Below the pieces are notes generated by a model, which worked only from the letters and a program-made list of their open reading frames with translations, was not told where the DNA came from and made no database searches. A stretch of DNA of 8,376 nucleotides from CAZWVM01 sp964637705. Its GTDB lineage: Bacteria > UBA8481. The stretch spans positions 1 to 8,376 of the forward strand of contig CAZWVM010000160.1 of the NCBI GenBank assembly GCA_964637705.1, written 5' to 3'. Shown here piece after piece: positions 6,122 through 8,376 of the stretch; position 1 is the stretch's first letter; every line of letters starts with the position of its first letter. A program made the position numbers and the translations under genes.

Positions 6122-6694
6122 CTACTTCTGCTTCTCCTTCTTCGGAACCATGACGAAGGGAAGGTTGCGATACCGTTCCTTGAGGTCCAGGCCGTACCCG
6201 ACCACGAACTTGTCTCCGATCGTGAAACCGGTGTAGTCGACCGTGACCTCCTTCTTCCGGGCGCCGGGCTTGTCCAGGAGCGAACAGATGCGGATGGAGG
6301 CGGGTCCGCGGGCCTCGAGGATCTGCTTGAGGTAGGCCCAGGTGAGCCCCGTGTCCACCACGTCCTCGATGATCAGGAGATGCTTTCCCTCGATCGGAAC
6401 CACCAGGTCCTTGATGATCCGGACGACGCCCGTGGTCCGGGTCTGGGCGCCGTACGAGGAGACGGACATGAAATCCACCTCGAGGGGCAGGTGGATCCGG
6501 CGGATGAGATCGGCGAGAAAGATGTGGGCGCCGCGGAGGATGGCGACGACGAGGAGGTCCTTGTCGCGGTAGTCGGCCGTGATGGTCTTTCCCAGGCGCA
6601 CGCAGGCCTCCTGGATCTGCTCCTCCGTCAGGAGTATCTCGCCGACCACGTCCTCGGCCCACTCGAGCCGCTCCGGCGCCTTGTCCTTCGTCAT
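6122..6694 (-). CDS. hpt: Hypoxanthine phosphoribosyltransferase
   Basis: Hpt salvages hypoxanthine (and usually guanine) by transfer onto phosphoribosyl pyrophosphate, giving IMP or GMP. The 190 residues match the bacterial family: VAILRGAHIFLADL (50-63), SVSSYG (77-82), GVVRIIKDL (89-97), the PRPP loop LLIIEDVVDTGLT (106-118) with E110 and D111, LLDKPGARK (139-147), and GDKFVVGYGLDLKERYRNLP (160-179). The ATG at 6694 has GGGAGGA six bases upstream and lies 14 bases after the tilS stop. The tilS-hpt pairing is widespread; the ftsH gene that often follows is not here, and instead hpt converges on adk. The C-terminus is lysine-rich (KKEKQK). Confidence 0.96.
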   Translation of the reverse strand: MTKDKAPERLEWAEDVVGEILLTEEQIQEACVRLGKTITADYRDKDLLVVAILRGAHIFLADLIRRIHLPLEVDFMSVSSYGAQTRTTGVVRIIKDLVVPIEGKHLLIIEDVVDTGLTWAYLKQILEARGPASIRICSLLDKPGARKKEVTVDYTGFTIGDKFVVGYGLDLKERYRNLPFVMVPKKEKQK

Positions 6695-6700
6695 GCCTCT

Positions 6701-6707
6701 TCCTCCC
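6701..6707 (-). promoter_or_regulatory. Shine-Dalgarno of hpt
   Basis: The minus strand reads GGGAGGA, six bases before ATG at 6694, in the 14-base gap after tilS. It shows that this genome uses Shine-Dalgarno starts inside operons, in contrast to the promoter-proximal genes. Confidence 0.85.
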
Positions 6708-6708
6708 G

Positions 6709-8142
6709 TCAGGCGATCTCGTCGGCTTCCGCGGACGGTCCCCCGGTCGATTCCATCTCGACACGAAGCACGTTCCGCGTCTCTTCCCCGACCCTCGTCC
6801 GCTCGGCCTGCTTGAGTCCCGCGACCCAGAGGACGCCCTCATCATCGCACAAGAGCGGCCAGCGGTCACGCTCGGCCAGCGGAACCTTCCCGTCGATGAA
6901 GATGTCGTGGAGCTTGCGGGTTCCCTTCATGCCGAAGGGAACGATGCGGTCTCCCTCGCGCCGCGTCCGGACTCTCAGCCGTCCCCGGACCGCGCCGGCG
7001 TCGAGGTAGACGCGCGCGGTCCAGGGCCCCCGCGACGTCTCCGGCCTCGGGGCGACCTTCAACTCTGCCGGCGCCGGGCGCAGGCGGGTCGGCGTGACCG
7101 TAATCCTGAGTCCCAGCGGCGTGACGGTCGTCACGCCGGGCAGGGAGATCTCGTACTCGTCGCGGACCGGCGCGGGGCCGGGGAGCGCACGCCCGAGGAC
7201 GAGTCGCGGCGCGGGGCCCTCCTCACGCCATGCCGCGACTTCTTTCGAGAGATCGATCCTCCCCCCGGACTCCACGAGCGCGGCGACCTCGTCCGCCGTA
7301 TCCAGCGTCGGATAGATGCCGCACTCCTCCAGGAGCGCGTGAATCAACCGGCGCCGGAGAGCCGGGTGGAGGGCCGCCAGGTGGGGAATGTCGCAGGTGA
7401 TCCGGCCCCCGTCACGCGCGCACGCCTCCCGTTCCGCCTCCACCGATCGCTCCAGGAAATCGTCCTCTCCCTCCGCGATCGCGGCCAGGCGGCAGAGGGC
7501 CTCGACCAGGTTCGGATTGCCGTGCTCGATGAGAAACGGCAGGACCTGGTGGCGGATCCGGTTCCGGGCGTAGTCGAGGGAGGCGTTGGAGGGATCCTCG
7601 CGAAACGGGAGACCGCGCATCTCGACGTATTGCGCGATCGCACGCCGGCGCACGGCGAGCAGGGGCCGCAGGATCGTCGCGACGCCGAGCGGCCGGGAGG
7701 CGGGGATGCCGGCGAGACCGCGCGTGCCCGTGCCGCGCAGGATCCGGAAGAGCACGGTTTCCGCCTGGTCGTCCGCGGTGTGCCCCGTCGCGACTCCGTC
7801 GAGACCGAGCCGCTCGACGGCCCGTCCGAAAAATCCGTATCGCCTTCCGCGAAGTTTCTCCTCCGACGATCCGGTCGCGGCATCGGCCCGCTCGGAGTGG
7901 AATTCCAGTCCGCGCTCGCGCGCCGCGTCCCGTACGAAGAGCGCGTCGCGCGCCGAATCCGGCCGCAGGGCGTGGTCGTAGTGAAGGAGGATCGGGGTGA
8001 CGCCCAGGGACGCGGCGAGGCCGTCCACGAGGTCCATGAGCGCCATGGAGTCGCGGCCGCCGGAGACCGCGAGCCCCAGGCGAGCGGGCCGCGGCAGGTG
8101 CGCGGCGAGAAATTCCCGGACGCACTCGGAAAGCGCCTTCAT
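6709..8142 (-). CDS. tilS: tRNA(Ile)-lysidine synthetase (TilS)
   Basis: TilS converts the wobble cytidine of tRNA-Ile(CAU) to lysidine using ATP and lysine, changing both its codon reading and its charging identity. From ATG at 8142 there are 477 residues, a little longer than the E. coli enzyme. The N-terminal PP-loop ATPase has SGGRDS (27-32), LLHYDHALRPDS (52-63), GHTADDQAETVLFRILRGTGTR-type sequence at 120-141 and EDPSNASLDYARNRIRHQVLP-type sequence at 182-202. The C-terminal domain shows RTRREGDRIVPFGMKGTRKL and the conserved LAERDRWPLL stretch. An in-frame ATG lies 84 bases further upstream at 8226, but that extension is not family-like and would cover the promoter; 8142 is preferred. 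No Shine-Dalgarno precedes it. It is the first gene of a tilS-hpt operon. Confidence 0.95.
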   Translation of the reverse strand: MKALSECVREFLAAHLPRPARLGLAVSGGRDSMALMDLVDGLAASLGVTPILLHYDHALRPDSARDALFVRDAARERGLEFHSERADAATGSSEEKLRGRRYGFFGRAVERLGLDGVATGHTADDQAETVLFRILRGTGTRGLAGIPASRPLGVATILRPLLAVRRRAIAQYVEMRGLPFREDPSNASLDYARNRIRHQVLPFLIEHGNPNLVEALCRLAAIAEGEDDFLERSVEAEREACARDGGRITCDIPHLAALHPALRRRLIHALLEECGIYPTLDTADEVAALVESGGRIDLSKEVAAWREEGPAPRLVLGRALPGPAPVRDEYEISLPGVTTVTPLGLRITVTPTRLRPAPAELKVAPRPETSRGPWTARVYLDAGAVRGRLRVRTRREGDRIVPFGMKGTRKLHDIFIDGKVPLAERDRWPLLCDDEGVLWVAGLKQAERTRVGEETRNVLRVEMESTGGPSAEADEIA

Positions 8143-8148
8143 GACGCC

Positions 8149-8177
8149 ATTATCGGCGGCGCGCCCCGGGCGCGCAA
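8149..8177 (-). promoter_or_regulatory. Predicted promoter of tilS-hpt
   Basis: On the minus strand TTGCGC (8177-8172), 17 bases, then GATAAT (8154-8149; 5 of 6 to consensus), then six bases to the tilS ATG. The -35 box is weak (3 of 6). The spacing is the same as for hemB and the kinase gene. The spacer and -35 contain a 17-base quasi-palindrome, 8159-8175, with eight-base arms around a single C. Confidence 0.6.
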
Positions 8178-8183
8178 TTTCCG

Positions 8184-8212
8184 TTTTCAGAGGACGGCGG
8201 CCGCTGTAGACT
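8184..8212 (+). promoter_or_regulatory. Predicted promoter of the right-edge peptidase gene
   Basis: TTTTCA (8184-8189), 17 bases, TAGACT (8207-8212): 4 of 6 matches in each box with ideal spacing. It is back-to-back with the tilS promoter, the two -35 boxes being six bases apart. The predicted transcription start is close to the ATG at 8221. Confidence 0.45.
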
Positions 8213-8220
8213 CGGCGAAC

Positions 8221-8280
8221 ATGCATCCCGACGCATCAGTGAGCCGTGCGGGATCTCCGAGGAGGTTACCATCCCCATGA
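8221..8280 (+). CDS. Possible 19-residue leader ORF upstream of the peptidase gene
   Basis: ATG at 8221 opens a 19-codon frame, MHPDASVSRAGSPRRLPSP, that stops with TGA at 8278-8280, overlapping the peptidase ATG as ATGA. It begins eight bases after a promoter-like -10 box, so it could be read from a leaderless mRNA and couple translation to the next gene. No known family; the peptide has no recognisable attenuator run of one amino acid. It may be a chance frame in a 5' leader. Confidence 0.3.
   Translation: MHPDASVSRAGSPRRLPSP
8259..8266 (+). promoter_or_regulatory. Shine-Dalgarno of the right-edge peptidase gene
   Basis: GAGGAGGT lies ten bases before the ATG at 8277 and supports that start. 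Confidence 0.7.
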
Positions 8281-8376
8281 TCGACAGGAAGACGTTGGCC
8301 GCCGCCGCCCGGCAGGAACGCGAGAACTGCGCGCAGTTCCTCCGCGACATGTGCCGCATCCCCGGCACATCGAACA
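8277..8376 (+). CDS. N-terminal fragment of a probable M20-family metallopeptidase (partial)
   Basis: Thirty-three codons are visible before the window ends. They begin MIDRKTLAAAARQERENCAQ and contain FLRDMCRIPGTSN (residues 22-34 with the cut final codon), which resembles the FLRDMVRIPSTSGEE-type N-terminal helix and turn of M20 zinc peptidases and of the related YgeY-like hydrolases. No catalytic residue is reached, so neither substrate nor exact subfamily can be told. The start is set by GAGGAGGT ten bases upstream. It is divergent from tilS and shares a short promoter region with it. Confidence 0.6.
   Translation, partial: MIDRKTLAAAARQERENCAQFLRDMCRIPGTSN

Noticed and set aside
8143..8226. 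Upstream extension of tilS (28 extra residues)
   Set aside because: It would span the promoter-like site, and the TilS-like sequence begins at the later ATG.
6907..8280. 457-codon plus-strand frame opposite tilS, whose last 19 codons coincide with the possible leader ORF
   Set aside because: The body is antisense to tilS and has no family features; only the last short segment, from ATG 8221, is kept as a low-confidence item.

Overview
The window is a compact, GC-rich stretch of a bacterial chromosome made almost entirely of core metabolic genes. There are no transposases, phage genes, CRISPR arrays or RNA genes that I can see. The organism cannot be named from this sequence. The composition, the fused ribBA, the zinc-type hemB and adk, and promoters that run directly into start codons suggest a high-GC, little-studied bacterial lineage; any phylum name would be a guess.

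Layout. Left block, minus strand, 3747 down to 1: hemB - ribE - ribBA - ribH - nusB (nusB is cut by the window edge). The genes overlap or nearly touch, so this is one operon joining porphobilinogen synthesis to riboflavin synthesis and ending in the antitermination factor NusB. ribD is absent here and I see no FMN riboswitch. Middle block, plus strand, 3879 to 5911: a nucleoside-kinase-family protein with an N-terminal ATP-cone domain, followed with a 1-base overlap by adenylate kinase (adk). Right block, minus strand, 8142 down to 6122: tilS (tRNA-Ile lysidine synthetase) and hpt (hypoxanthine phosphoribosyltransferase). At the right edge, on the plus strand, is the first third of a hundred-odd bases of an M20-like peptidase reading frame (33 codons seen).

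Non-coding parts. The 131-base gap between hemB and the kinase gene holds two divergent sigma70-like promoters and GC-rich palindromes. The 210-base gap between convergent adk and hpt holds an imperfect inverted repeat whose arms are built from 8-base units, plus an inner stem-loop. The gap right of tilS holds back-to-back promoters for tilS and the peptidase.

Most interesting points. (1) The three operon-leading genes hemB, the kinase and tilS share the same geometry: -35, 17 bases, -10, 6 bases, start codon, with no Shine-Dalgarno. This predicts leaderless mRNAs, whereas several internal genes have clear Shine-Dalgarno sites. (2) The ATP-cone/nucleoside kinase fusion, coupled to adk, looks like a nucleotide-sensing kinase of unknown substrate. 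(3) A 19-codon open frame sits just downstream of a promoter-like site and overlaps the peptidase start by ATGA. (4) Adk has Leu in place of the usual Asp in its TGD motif. The rest is ordinary housekeeping biology.
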